A stretch of DNA of 64,000 nucleotides from Adiantum capillus-veneris (lineage: Eukaryota; Streptophyta; Polypodiopsida; Polypodiales; Pteridaceae), in NCBI GenBank assembly GCA_014529385.2, contig CM043959.1:57698753-57762752 (forward strand). Reading direction: 5' to 3'. The notes beneath the pieces were generated by a model. That model was not told the origin of the DNA. It saw nothing but the letters and a program-made list of their open reading frames with translations, and ran no database searches. Position 1 is the stretch's first letter; each line of letters begins with the position of its first letter. Shown piece after piece: positions 44,491 through 56,645 of the stretch. The translations under genes were made by a program, and so were the position numbers.

Positions 44491-45147
44491 CGCCACAATT
44501 AAGGCAAAATTCTTGACCATCACTTTCTCTTTGCTCCTTTATCCCCCATTTCTTGCTCATATTTTTTGCAAAATTTAGATACATCATGCCCTTAAAATTG
44601 ACCTAATTTGTCTTTTGCCACTTGTTTTGCTTCCAAAATCATGGCCTCCATCTCTTGTATTGTAATTTGGTTCATCAATTGCTAATGATGCATATATTTT
44701 TGAGGCATAAGTGCAACAAATTGTTGCAAAACCTATTGTATCCTATTATCTTGGCTGTTTGTCATTATAGCAAGCTTTGCTCACACACATCGATTTCACG
44801 TCAGCGCGTTCACTAAAAGATGTTGGAGTCTGTTGTTCTCTAGGCAAGATTGAGTAGATGTTGGGACTTTGGCTAGAAACTCTCCACTGTGGTAATCTAA
44901 CCACTATTGAAAACTCCTCCACAAAGTTTTTTTTGAAGCTTTTTAATCAAATCCTCTAGGTAAAGTCTGGTCTTGTGAGCTCATTGGTTGCCAAGCCTTG
45001 CTATATTATTGTAAAGACAATGAGAGCCACGTACATAAATTTCATATCATGGGATGCAGTCAAATTGTCTAGTGCATGGAGGCTACAAAAGGTTTTCACA
45101 CTCTTGGGAAACACACTCAATCCCTATCTACTTAAAGCTACACTCAC
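44491..45147. other. Degraded sequence, no gene recognised
   Basis: Minus-strand frames with lysine/glutamate-rich stretches (for example MDVS-like KFCKKYEQEMGDKGAKRK near 44520-44575) hint at retroelement gag but are fragmentary. A direct repeat of ~70 bp (TTCATGTTAAGAATCAAAAG and TTTCATGTTAGGCAACAAAA) follows at 45148-45280. Confidence 0.35.
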
Positions 45148-45280
45148 TTTCATGTTAAGAATCAAAAGATTATTGTGACAACCGCAAAAAAATCTTGTTG
45201 ATTCACTCAATTTCATGTTAGGCAACAAAAGATTAACGTGACACATGCCACAAGAAAATCTTGTCAATTCACTAAGTAAA

Positions 45281-45999
45281 TAAAGTCCAAAGATGAACAA
45301 ACTTGTACGACAGCTAGAAAACGACTATAGACACATACCTATGGGCTAAAATCCCCCTTTTTTGATCACTAGCCAAAATCACACTTATTATCTATAGGGT
45401 AGATTTGACCTAACTATTTTTGGTCTTGAATGCACCCTAGAGCTTTTTAATGTTCCCCTAAATCCCCTTCTATGTATACAATGCATTTTGGTTATGTAAC
45501 TCTTGAGTTATGAGAAGATTTTAAATGAGTTTAGCCACAACAAGAATACAATCTTATCACAAGAAACTTGTAATGTCACAAAGATCTTTCTGTTGTGAAT
45601 ATAATGAAGCACGCGGTTCTCCAAACAGACCAGTTGTTGTGAGAGAGTTATGAGCTTGAGGAAGAAGAAGAAGAGTACATAGTGCTCTGTAATTGTTGTG
45701 TGCACTTATTATCCAAATGGAACCTACATAAAATTTACAAAAGTTGGCTTTTATACTGTAGCCATAAAGTTTGGGGATGTGAAACTGGCTAAATTTCTAG
45801 TAAGTGGAGACTCGAGATGACCTAGAGTAAATACAATCTGGAAGCTCTTGGCCCCGACTACTGACTTTAAATTCTTGAAATCAGAATCAAAGTTACATAT
45901 TTGCATATGATGGGATTTTTATATAAAAAATGATGGAAATTACAAAAATGGACTCAAGATAGAGGTAAATTGTATTGTTGGGTTATCTTGCTGCTAACA
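45281..45999 (-). repeat. Probable LTR (minus strand), left end unresolved
   Basis: On the minus strand a purine tract (TAGGAGGGGGCAA, plus 46000-46012) stands directly before TGTTAGCAGCAAGATAACCC at 45999, the expected PPT/LTR junction. A TATA box (TATAAAAG, minus, 45748-45755) is followed by a pyrimidine-rich leader. The other LTR end was not identified. Its internal region would lie to the right, where the old gypsy element inserted at 46240. Confidence 0.5.
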
Positions 46000-48090
46000 T
46001 TGCCCCCTCCTAGACTTGGTCATCCATGACATAACTTTAGATGGCAAAATAATGCTTTGGCTTGTGAGTTGCATGTTGCTTCTTGAGTGCATTGAGAGAT
46101 TTGTAGTATTTGATTCTCACCTTTTCGTGTTAAGCTCAATTGCAGAGTAGCCAAAAAATATTGTATGTTTTCAATGATTGGGCCAAAGATCTTTGTCTTG
46201 AAAGTGAATAAACTAGTGTAGAGTATCTCTATGGATTCTTGTGAGGGCCATACCTAGACTCGACCTTACTCACCTCCCTTAGTCCTCCAGACCGTTCCAG
46301 GGAATGACGTATATCTATCTACAAGTATCCCTCCCACTTGGGACCGACACTTAGACAGGACTCCAACCTATCTCGATTGCCAACCCAAGGGGGTACATCT
46401 CTTCATTCAATGATTCTATCTGCTTCTCATAATCAATCTGTCTGTGACAGCCTTCCACACCCAAAATCGTGGTCCTTAGTCTTGATTCTCTTGATCTTTA
46501 ACTTGAGGATGTTCTCTTGCTTTCTTGTTCTCCCTTCGTTCATGGCGATAACCCCTTTTTCCTGACAAGCAGGCATGGCAGTTGTCACTTTCCTCTAAGA
46601 AGAGGGATCTTGCAATCCTACCTGGTCTTGCTCGTCCCCGATTACCCATTTTTATCCCAGGTAGTCCTAGCGTTTAACACAAAAAATTTAAATCAAAATC
46701 CGGCCATCTGACCCTCCGGATTCGCCCACCCACCGAACCATTTCATGAAAATCCCTTCCCGAGGTAGTACTTATCTACTCCAAAATCAGGAAGACAGTAG
46801 TCTATCAGACATCATCAAACAACAAGCAGCATGCAATCTGTTGCATACCCTCGTTCAGGGAAATTCATCTGGTTGTTCCCACCAGATCTTTATTTAGAAA
46901 CTTTTAATTCATTTCCTTTCCTTTATCTGCTATAATTATCTTGTAACTAATTTCCTAACTAATCATGCAACACATTTAGTTTCAACCAATTCATCTTATC
47001 TCCCCATTCAGACCAAGATAATCGGTTACAAGCCATCAAAATGGCATCACCTTCACAATATTTCCCAGAATTAAGTGTTTGGGAAAGGCTCATCAAGTAA
47101 TTTAATCATTCCTTCCTAATCATTTTATTTCGAGAGGTATAGCACCATCTGGTGACAGATGCACAGGATAGCCCCTATATTCCTAGCCCTTCCAGTTCCT
47201 TTTTAAGCAACCAAGTCGAAAAAATTTCCTTAATTAAATTCACATCATTCTCCCTGAGTATAACCTTCTCATCCAATTATTGGCATCAGGCCATACACGG
47301 ATTATGGCTGATTTCCAATAAGATACTGCGGGTACTTCACCTGGCCGGGCAAAAATAAAACAAACCCATTAATCCCTTATCCCTCGGGCATGAATGACCT
47401 AGGTATAACAACTTGCCGGTTACACTGCCCTAGCCGAAAAGCGCCAATCTACGACAAGTTTCCCAAGAGAATACTCTCAATGGGCCGGCCTTTCAATCAA
47501 ATTGACCCCAAGAGGATCCATCTTGGTTCCCGGTCATTTCCAGACAATCTTCAAAACTCCTAGTTAAATCTATGTTTTGCGATGGGGTATCCCTATTACC
47601 TCTCGAGATTCCTTTTTAACTCCTAGTTGGTAATTTGCAGGTTCATTCATTTATCAACCTTAATTCCTACTTTCATTAATTATCTACCAGCAGCCAAGTT
47701 CATTTAGAAAATACAAGCGAGTTTTTGCCATAGGCATTTGATGGTAAATGTCTCTTCGGAAATGCCAACTTTTTAAGTTCAATCCCCGTTTTTGCTGATT
47801 CTCAGGTTTTTTATTGCAATCCTTTGCCGTCCATGGGACATCTCCATGGACGCTTGTAGAGTTTTTGGTTCAAACAACACGGAGATCAATTCCGCGAAGT
47901 TATCCCCTATCTCCCCCATCCCGTATTTGCAAACAAACTTGAAATTGAAAACTTTAGAAATACTCTTCAATATAAAAAATTGAACTACTTCTATCGAGCT
48001 TAGACAACTACTCTTTTCTTATGGTGCCTAGCTTTCCATTTTAGGAAGCTAGAAGGTCATCCTATAATTTATGAGTTTTTCAGCTTTCCA

Positions 48091-49560
48091 TTAAAGCTTA
48101 AACCTAAAATACAAGGTAGTCTCTCAAGCTTATACCTAAGTGCAAAGTTACCATTAATGCTTAGCTTACGAGAGAAAATCTACCTTTGAAACTTAACTTT
48201 ATGATGCATAGACACTCTTATCACTTGACTCTAATTGCAAGGTTTCTATTAAAGTTTAAACCTAAAATACAAGGTAGTCACTAGAGCTTACACCTAAGTG
48301 CAAAGTTAGCATTAAATCTTAGCTTATGAGAGAAAATATACCTTTGAAGCTTAACTTTATGATGCATAGATACTCTTATCACTTGACCCTAATTGCAAGG
48401 TTTATATTAAAGCTTAAACCTAAAAATACAAGGTAGTCACTAAAGCTTACACCTAAGTGCAAAGTCACCATTAAAGCTTAGCTTACAAGAGAAAATCTAC
48501 CTTTGAAGCTTAACTTTATGAGGCATAGATACTCTTATCACTTGACCCTAATTTTGCAAGGTTTCTATTAAAGCTTAAAACCTAAAATGCAAGGTAATCA
48601 CTAAAGCTTACATCTAAGTGCAAAGTTACCATTAAAGCTTAGCTTAAGTGTGCAAATCTACCTTTGAAGCTTAACTTTATGATGTGTAGATACTCTTATC
48701 ACTTAACCCTAACTGCAAGGTTTCCATTAAAGCTTAAAACCTAAAAATGCAAGGTAATCACTAAAGCTTACATCTAAGTGCAAAGTTACCATTAAAGCTT
48801 AGCTTACAAGAGAAAATATACCTTTGAAGCTTAACTTTATGAGGCATAGATACTCTTATCACTTGACCCTAATTGCAAGGTTTCCATTAAAGCTTAAAAC
48901 CTAAAAATAAAAGGTAATTACTAAAGCTTACATCTAAGTGCAAAGTTACCATTAAAGCTTAGCTTACAGGTGCAAATCTACCTTTGAAGCTTAACTTTAT
49001 GATGTGTAGATACTCTTATCGCTTAACCCTAAGTGCAAGGTTTCCATTAAAGCTTAAAACCTAAAAATGCAAGGTAATCACTAAAGCTTACATCTAAGTT
49101 CAAAGTTACCATTAAAGCTTAACTTACGGGTGAAAATCTACCTTTGAAGCTTAACTTTATGATGTGTAGATACTCTTTATCACTTAACCCTAAGTGCAAG
49201 GTTTCCATTAAAGTTTAAAACCTAAAAATACAAGGTAATCACTAAAGCTTACATCTAAGTGCAAAGTTACCATTAAAGCTTAGCTTACGGGTGCAAATCT
49301 ACCTTTGAAGCTTAACTTTATGATGCGTAGATACTCTTATCACTTAACCCTAAGTTCAAGGTTTCCATTAAAGCTTAAAACCTAAAAATGCAAGGTAATC
49401 ACTAAAGCTTACATCTAAGTGCAAGGTTACCATTCAAGCTTAGCTTACGAGTGCAAATGTACCTTTGAAGCGTAATTTAATGATGCATAACTACCATTTA
49501 TACTTAACCCTAATTCCAAGGTTACCATTAAAGCTTAAACCTAAAATGATGCACATAAAC
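48091..49560. repeat. Nine tandem ~160-bp repeats inside the LTR
   Basis: Units begin with TTAAAGCTTAAACCTAAAA at 48091, 48249, 48408, 48569, 48726, 48886, 49047, 49206 and 49368, with a partial unit at 49528. Each contains AAGGTARTCACTAAAGCTTA, CATTAAAGCTTAGCTTAC, ACCTTTGAAGCTTAACTTTA and GATACTCTTATCACTT. Later units are more alike than the first two. Confidence 0.97.
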
Positions 49561-49910
49561 CTTCCTAGTATTAAAACACATGGATTAATAATCCTACTAG
49601 AAATGAAGATTACCTCCTTTAAGCAAGAGGGAAGTGGATTGAAGTCCTTCTTGAAGAGATGTGAGGCTCAAGGAGAAAGGAAAGGGATTTAGGGTGAAGA
49701 GGAAGGAGAGAGGAGCTTCTTCACAAAACCCTCAAGAGTTTGGCCTTCAAGAGTGGGAGAGAGTTGAGGGTTTAGCCTTCAAGAGAGGGAGAGAGCAAGA
49801 GCAAGGTTTAATGGAAACCTTGAGTTACTTAAGAATAGTATTGAGCATGGCAAGTATGCAAGTAGCTTAGCAATATATGTGTTGTGTAAAAATACAAAGG
49901 AGAGGGGGTG

Positions 49911-49918
49911 TTTATATA
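49911..49918 (-). promoter_or_regulatory. TATA box of the old gypsy LTR
   Basis: TATATAAA on the minus strand, 35 bases downstream of the nearest of five CCAAT boxes and upstream of a pyrimidine-rich leader (CTCTTGCTCTCTCCCTCTC). Confidence 0.75.
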
Positions 49919-49933
49919 GGAAATGGTGGGTGG

Positions 49934-50080
49934 AATTCTCTTCTCAATTCCTATTGGACCCCAATTCTCTTTTCAATTCCTATTGGACCCAAATTCTCTT
50001 CTCAAATGCTATTGGACCCTATTTCTCTTCTCAAATGCTATTGGACCCCAATTCTCTTCTTAATTCCTATTGGACCCCAA
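49934..50080 (-). promoter_or_regulatory. Five 29-bp repeats, each with a CCAAT box, upstream of the TATA box
   Basis: Minus-strand units read GGTCCAATAGGAATTGAGAA-like sequence. CCAAT complements (ATTGG) lie at 49953, 49982, 50011, 50040 and 50069, spaced exactly 29 bases. This is a tandemly amplified upstream element in U3. Confidence 0.85.
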
Positions 50081-50380
50081 TTTTCTTCTTAGTTCTTATC
50101 TCTTAACTTTATCCTTCAATCAAGTTAGTCCCTTTTTCTCCTAGTTCCCGATCATGATTAGTTTCCAAGCGGCTTTTGACGAAGAAGTATAAAAATAATC
50201 TCAATCTTTTTGGAAAAATATAGGGATGACGTAATTTCTTATCCGAAATATCCTTGTCTTTTCATTCTGGAGTAAAGTCTCGTTGTCCGCATGGATTCTT
50301 TGTCGGTCTTTCTTTTTCTAAATTACTTTCTAGGCTGAAAAAGTCCCGAATAGCTGTAGGGGTTAGGGAGGGACCTTACA

Positions 50381-50400
50381 AACTCCCCAACAAAAAGAAA
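50381..50400 (-). promoter_or_regulatory. Polypurine/PPT region of the old gypsy
   Basis: Minus strand TTTTTGTTGGGGAGTT abuts LTR start TGTAAGGTCC. A closely similar stretch (TTTTTTTGTTGGGGAGAG) recurs at 60490-60515 without an LTR. Confidence 0.65.
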
Positions 50401-50989
50401 GAGCTATCCTCAGCTTGAGACATGCTTTAGAGAGTAGATATACTCCATCTTTGATCAACTTATGATTTAAGATGGTCAGTAACTTTATGGTATCTAGATT
50501 AAAGGACAATGAATCTGGTATGGACCTATTTTTAGCGCTGTCTCAAAAGTCTTAATCATAAAGAAGTCTTAATGACTCGGGGTTACTTTAATTACTGAGT
50601 GTGATCTTACTCAACTAGGTATTTTTTCTTTGGTGTGACCGGATTGTGTTTCTCTTGTTAGGTATGAAGATCATTTCTTCACTTCGCTCTCTATCTAGCC
50701 TTAATACGCTTACCATTCTTACCTAAACTTTAACCTTTTTTTCATTTTGAGAGTTGACTCATTTCTCTATTGATATCATCCAACTAATACCATGTTCTTG
50801 ACAGTGAAAGGATTTCATACTCATCTTTCAATCAAATCTTGCAATATCTCCTCCCTTGTGTACCCAATTTTTTTCCTCCATCCTTATTTCTCTTATGTCT
50901 ATAGCTTATCTTTCAATTGATAATCAGATATTCCATGTATCATAATAATTAGACTTGTAAAACACCATAGACGATTTGAATCTCAAAAG

Positions 50990-52032
50990 AATTGATTGAC
51001 TAGAGATGCTTGAATTCCAAAAGAAAAATTACATCAAAGTGCCATCGATATCTTGAAGAATAATTATAAGTTGTTCCAAAGAACCAACCAAAAATATGAT
51101 CAAGGGTATGGAAAAAAGGGAGATATTGGTTTGATTCCAAAAGGTCCACAATATTTGAATGCAAGCTTACGAAATTTCCCTAGCTTTAAGAAGCTGCATT
51201 TGGGTTTGACTCTGAGGAGAACTTATTCGTCTTTGCTGAAGCTTCTAGTGGAGCGGTGAAGATCAGCGTAGCTCTTTTGCCTATCACTAGCTCTCTTCAG
51301 GTTGTCTCTAATGACTAGAAGTTGATGATCTATCTCTTATAGGGTAGACTTAGCGGCAGGAACATGAAGAGCTAGGTCAGCTAATCGAAGAGGGACTAAA
51401 CATTCCTAACCATAAAGGCTTTAAAGGGTGACATTCCGAGGCTGCGATGGTGAGAAGAGTTATAAGCAACTCAACTAGGGGAAGAAACTTGATCCATTTT
51501 TGGGGCTATTGGTTGCAATATGCTTGAAGCATATCTTGATTCATTTGCTCAGTTTGAACATCAGTCTCCGGATGATATACTGAGCTGAGATTCAGTTGTG
51601 TACCTAGAGATCGAAAGATGGCTTGCCAAAACTTAGAAGTAAAGTTGGCATCCCGATCACTGATGATTGTTGCAGGGATTCCATGTAATCTTACTACCTC
51701 TTTGACAAATACTTGGGTTATGTCGATGACGGTTGCTGTCTGCTTGACTGGAATTAGATGAGCCACCTTAGTGAGCTTATCTACTACGACAAAAAAAGAA
51801 TCATAGTTTCTAGTTGTCTTTGGAAGACGAGTGACAAAGTCCATACTCATACCATTTCCACTTCATCTGAGGAATATCTAGGGGCTGAAGCTTTCCAGGT
51901 AGTAAAGAAGACCATTTGTTAAGGTATAGCCAGTTAAGTGTTCCCTCTGGTTTTGAGCTTGAATCTCTTGAAGAAGAGGTCTAAAATAGGGGTCTAACTT
52001 AATTTCTTGTTGAGCTTCCTCGGGTAAGAAGA
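50990..52032 (-). pseudogene. Gypsy integrase of the old element, broken
   Basis: The minus strand 51850-51506 is an open 114-codon integrase core (SMDFVTRLPKTTRNYDSFFV, IISDRDANFTSKFWQAIFRS, YHPETDVQTEQMN) with the D, D and E catalytic positions retained. Upstream (to 52032) is the end of the N-terminal integrase region with stops. Downstream in shifted frames come KRASDRQKSYADLH and a GPF-type motif (KYCGPFGIK near 51140), as in chromovirus-like integrase tails. The N-terminal zinc finger is missing: the younger gypsy inserted at 52033-52037. Confidence 0.85.
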
Positions 52033-52037
52033 GCTAG

Positions 52038-52178
52038 TGTAATGGAAATGGCCTATGAATTTAGAGAATAGCGCAATTAAGAGAATTAGAGTGAGAAACT
52101 TTGAGAGCATAGAGGGTGATCTTAATTGGTAGTAGCAACTTAATCATAACACTTAATTAACTAGGCATGAGCAATACT

Positions 52179-52247
<69 letters not shown>

Positions 52248-53908
52248 CAACAATTGAGGACCGGATTTATGTGGAGCCGGTGCCCCCTCCAAAAGGCATT
52301 TGTACTATAGATTCTCTCATTAAGAGAGACTTGGTACAATACAATCTTTGTGTTCCTTGAGACCTCTTTGGCATTATGGAGATGGAAGCTTTATATACCA
52401 AGCTTTTGCATAATATCAACAATCAATCTTATCTTGAAAACAATCAAGAACTCGTGAACATCATTAGTCTTTGTGTTCCCTAAATCATTTGAGTGCATGA
52501 AGATGTATACTTTTATGCATCAACTTGTGCCTAAAGCAGCAATTAATCTACCTTGCAATACAATTAATCTACTTGCAATAAACCATTAGTCTTCTTGCAA
52601 TAAGCATAACATGCACTTTGTAGAAAGCATTAACTATCCCAAGCCTCAGTCCCAAGACCTCAAACACCTTCGAAGGTGGAGAGAGCTAGCAAGGAATGAG
52701 GGTAGGGAAGAGGAAGAAGAATTATTCCATAGGAGAAAGAAATAATTCCTCACTTATCATCACTCTTCTTGCTTAGCATACATAATAGCATTAGTAATGA
52801 AGATGGAAAGCTTAAGCATTGAAGCATAGCTCTTGGTTGGATTTTCATTCCATAGCCAAGAGTGTTGGTGTAGGCTCTCAACTTCTCAAGGAGCTTGGAG
52901 AAGGAGATGGAGCTCTTGCATCTTGCCTAGCACACAATGAGAGTCTGTGTGAGTGTGTGAGAGTGTGTATATCTTGCAAGCAACCCCCCTCCTTGCTAGG
53001 CCGACCCCCTCTTCTAGATCATCATTGAAGCTCATTGGCTCATGCCAAGCCTAGCCAATCACAAGCTTGGGACATTTCTAGCCATAGGTGTAGTCTTGGG
53101 ACAAGTGGCCCCCTTCCCCCTTTGAGAGTGAGGACTTGATAAATGCAAAAACAATCAGATTAGTGTTGTAAATTATCATTGGAACCTTTTTAATACTAGC
53201 CAATAGGATTCAAGCACCTCATGGAGGTAACATGGGTAGGGTCTTGATATGTGTCCCTGCTGCCTCTTTAAACTTGGGATTTCCTTGAGAGTGTGTGTGT
53301 GTGTTCTCTCTCTAGCCCCTAACAAAAGGGCTCGCCCGCCTCTTTGTAGGGATATTTTTGACCTTTGGTGCTCAATCACCTTAGTCATCAAGCATGAATA
53401 AGCACTTGGACTAGGGGTGTTCCCACAAGCATCTCAGGCAAGCATGCCAAAGCACCTCAAGCACCTTAATCATGCAGCAGGTCAAGCACCTCAAGCACCT
53501 TAATCATGCAATAGGTCAAGTACCTCAAGCACCTTAATCAAGCACCTTAATCAAGCACCTCAAGCACTACAAGCACCTCAAGCAGAACAAGCACCTCGAG
53601 CTGGGTCCGGGTTCCCACCTCAAGCTCAGACCTAGCTTGACTATGGTCCTAGATCTAAGGACTTTTAACACTAACTTTTGGAGGTCTTAATGAAGCTAAG
53701 CCTAAGATCTTTTAAGCTCCATTGGTAGCCTTTCTCTTTGATAGACTATCTATCATTGGACCCCTTTACCATTGGCCTCGTGTTGAGATAGATCTGTAAG
53801 CACATGACTCTATTCTACCTCTTGTTTCCATTTATCTCTCCCATATTAAATGATCAGTTCAATATGAGAAAGTCTTTTAGGAATATGTAGATATTAGATT
53901 TTATGACA
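52038..53908 (-). repeat. 3' LTR of the nested gypsy
   Basis: Includes an (AG)29-type tract at 52184-52241 and, at 53448-53605, an 11-12-bp minisatellite built on CAAGCACCT. Purine tract AAGAGAGAGGTAA (minus) adjoins at 53909-53921. Open frames at 52819-53028 and 53176-53391 recur in the other LTR and are not genes. Confidence 0.95.
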
Positions 53909-53921
53909 TTACCTCTCTCTT

Positions 53922-56400
53922 GAAATCATAATCGTCCTCGACTATGAGGTAGAGATGGTAAAGTGTCACCCATTAGTCTATTGGTCTTAGCAGGTAGAGG
54001 ATCCATTTTTACCCTACGACATCATTCCATAGTGGATGACTAATCCACTTGGTGCTTGAGAGACATTGTCTGCCGCAAGCATGTTTGCTTTTTAGTCCAT
54101 ATCATTCTTCCAAAGTAGAGTGACAAGTTCTAGTTGGTGTTTGGGAGACGTAGTCACCACAAACATGATCCTAATTATGCATACTTCTTAAAATTTGTGC
54201 ACAAAACATAAAAAGAGAGTCTTATAAGACAAAAACATGGATCATTTGAAATGCATTTCTTTTACATTTTCTTACTCTTCTGTGTCATTGTAAGCATCAT
54301 TAACAAGGTTCATATTATCCTTAAGCTATGTTCTTTGCATGCATTTAGCATCTTTGAAAGGATAATTCTTAACTTGAATAAGATACCGTCAGTAATCTTA
54401 CCTTTTCTTAATACCTTGTGTTCGTGTCGAAGGATGAACTTGGGTTGGAGCTCGTTTGCTTCATCCTCGATCTCTGGTGGGTCTTCATTTATAGCCTCTA
54501 TTGGTGGATCTCCTTAATAAGGCTCGAATAGGCTCTCATGAAAAATGATATATATGAGCCAGTAGTTGGGCAACTTTAATTGATAAGCCATCTAATGAAT
54601 GGGCTTGAAACTTTAGAAGGGGACATAGTATCTTTGTGCTGACCTAGCATAATACCTTTAATGGCCCATAGGATTCTTGTGTGTAATTTGCCTTAGATGA
54701 GCCTTGGAGAAGTTTTTTTTTTTGTAAGACCCAACTTTTTCTTCTTTTTCTTTAAAGGATAAGGCTATTTTGTGCCTAATGGCAGGAGCCTTTTTTGCCT
54801 AGCTAATAGATGGATATAGCCTGTTTAATCTTCTAAAAAGATTCGTTTTGATCTCGGCTATACTCCTTTGCAATGAAGATCTTCCCAGGTACCTTAAGCT
54901 ACAAGGGACTTTTGGATCTTCCGTCTTTAGCCCCAAAAGGTACTTTCCCCTTAGAAGTATGTTCATGTTATTGGAGACATACTATTGTTAGGGTAAGTAC
55001 TTCTCCCATTTTGAGCATTGATCTACTTCGAATCACAAGATTTTAGTAGATCAAGGATCATTAGTTTTGTGATTTTCCTTTTGTCCATCCATTGGAATAG
55101 TAGGACAACATAAGAGGGTTACTCTAGTTCTGATAGAGACTCTATCAGAAATTAGTGGTCATGGTAGGATTTCTATCTGACACAATTAGATGTTGGCAAG
55201 CCATGGTCCTTCTATCATACTTCATCTTTTGGTATACCATACATTTTGAAACATACTCTTGTATGTTCTTGTTTCTTGGTAAGCCAATACAAGTATGCTT
55301 TTACTCCTAGCAGAGTAAATTCGAATTCCTCTTTGCCTCGCATATGGGAGGAGCATGGGAAGTGAGGAAGATATAGCCTATTGAGGTATGGAAGATAACC
55401 ATCCTCTAACGTGAGTGGTTCTTTTTTCTTCCATTTGTAAAGGCTATTATCATATCCCTAAAGCCTGGGTTAGAAACATTTTTAATTATCATAAAACGTA
55501 GTTCATTGTAAGTTGCTATTGATACCCTATCTACCCTTGGCCATTGGGAAAGTGCATCGGCTACATGTTGTGCTTGCCAGCAATGTGAGAAATGTAAAAT
55601 TTAAATTGAAAAAAGAAATTTGCCCACCTCATTTGATTGTCGAAGAGCTTGGTTCGTATCATGGATGGAGTCCGCAAGAAGTACTTCCATGTGTCAACGG
55701 CATGTAAAACAGCTCGTAGTTTCTTTTGTATATGTCCAACATTCGTTCATTGGATTTGAGTCTTTGAATCTTGTATTCTATGGTATTCCCTTCTTAAAGC
55801 AATTTTTTTCTTGAAGGCATGCATCCAGGCATTACATTGGACCTCAAATAGCTTTGAGAGATCCCGTAGTGTAAGCATAAGTTGAGAGATACGTTTCTCT
55901 TTGAACTTTCAATTTTTTTTTTCTCTCTTTGTAGTCCATGAACACTTAACGTTCTTTTTTGTTAAGTCATCTATTGGACCTGCTATACGCATGAATTTTT
56001 CCTATGAAGCATCTCTAGTATGCACTCATGCCTTTAGAGTTTCGCAACTCATGTAGACTCCTTGGATTAGGCCATCTTTTTATTACCTCTACCTTTTGTG
56101 GATCCATACAAATACCACCTTTAGAGATAATGTGACCTAATTATTGAATCTCTTTAAAAAAGATCCACTTTTTGTTTGGTTAGAGGAAAGCCTAACCTCT
56201 CTCAAAACTTACCAGTTCATGCTATTGCCTTTTGAACTCCTCTTGTGGAGCTTATAAAGCTCAATAAGGAGGCTTATTAGGCAGTGAGCTTCGTGGTAAA
56301 AGCTCCATTGCATGGTCATTGTCCCCTCATTGTAGAGATAGCTCACGGGGGTATCCTCAATAAAAACATTTTGGAATCCATTTAGGAATGTAGACAATTC
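53922..56400 (-). pseudogene. Decayed gypsy pol of the nested element with RT palm deleted
   Basis: In order on the minus strand: RT N-terminal end (FQNVFIEDTPVSYLYNEG, 56397-56209); then directly the RT thumb (LGHIISKGGICMDPQKVEVI then KRWPNPRSLHELRN, about 56150-56030), so the catalytic palm is missing; RNase H relics (LFEVQCNAWMHAF near 55830, VLHAVDTWKYFLRT near 55690, QAQHVADALSQWPRVD near 55560); integrase relics around 54900-55400; and a chromodomain-linker-like LQPKFILRHEHKVLRKG near 54440. Numerous stops and frameshifts. Confidence 0.75.
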
Positions 56401-56645
56401 TAATTCCTCTTGATTCCCGTCTTTTTTTTACTGTTATTGGTTGAAACATTGAATTCATTTACAAACTTTCTAACAAAAATAATGTATATGAATATATAGA
56501 TTTTCATTAACTTGTGAAAAGCATGCATATTTACAAGGGATAGGATACTACCCGACTCATAAATGTATGTACATATCTCCTAGCTTAGGAAAACCAAAAT
56601 CCTTTTGCTATGAGCATCCTCTTTTGGAGTTTCCAGCATAGAAAC

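Larger units (their letters stand above)
46240..50380 (-). repeat. 3' LTR of the old gypsy (4,141 bp)
   Basis: Plus-strand ends are TGTGAGGGCC and GGACCTTACA. The U3 promoter lies at the right (TATA near 49911) so transcription runs leftward, giving a very long R-U5 of about 3.6 kb that includes nine 160-bp repeats. Short open frames inside it are not supported as genes. Confidence 0.85.

Noticed and set aside
48091-49560. Regularly spaced repeats considered as a CRISPR-like array
   Set aside because: Whole 160-bp units are repeated without unique spacers, in a plant LTR.
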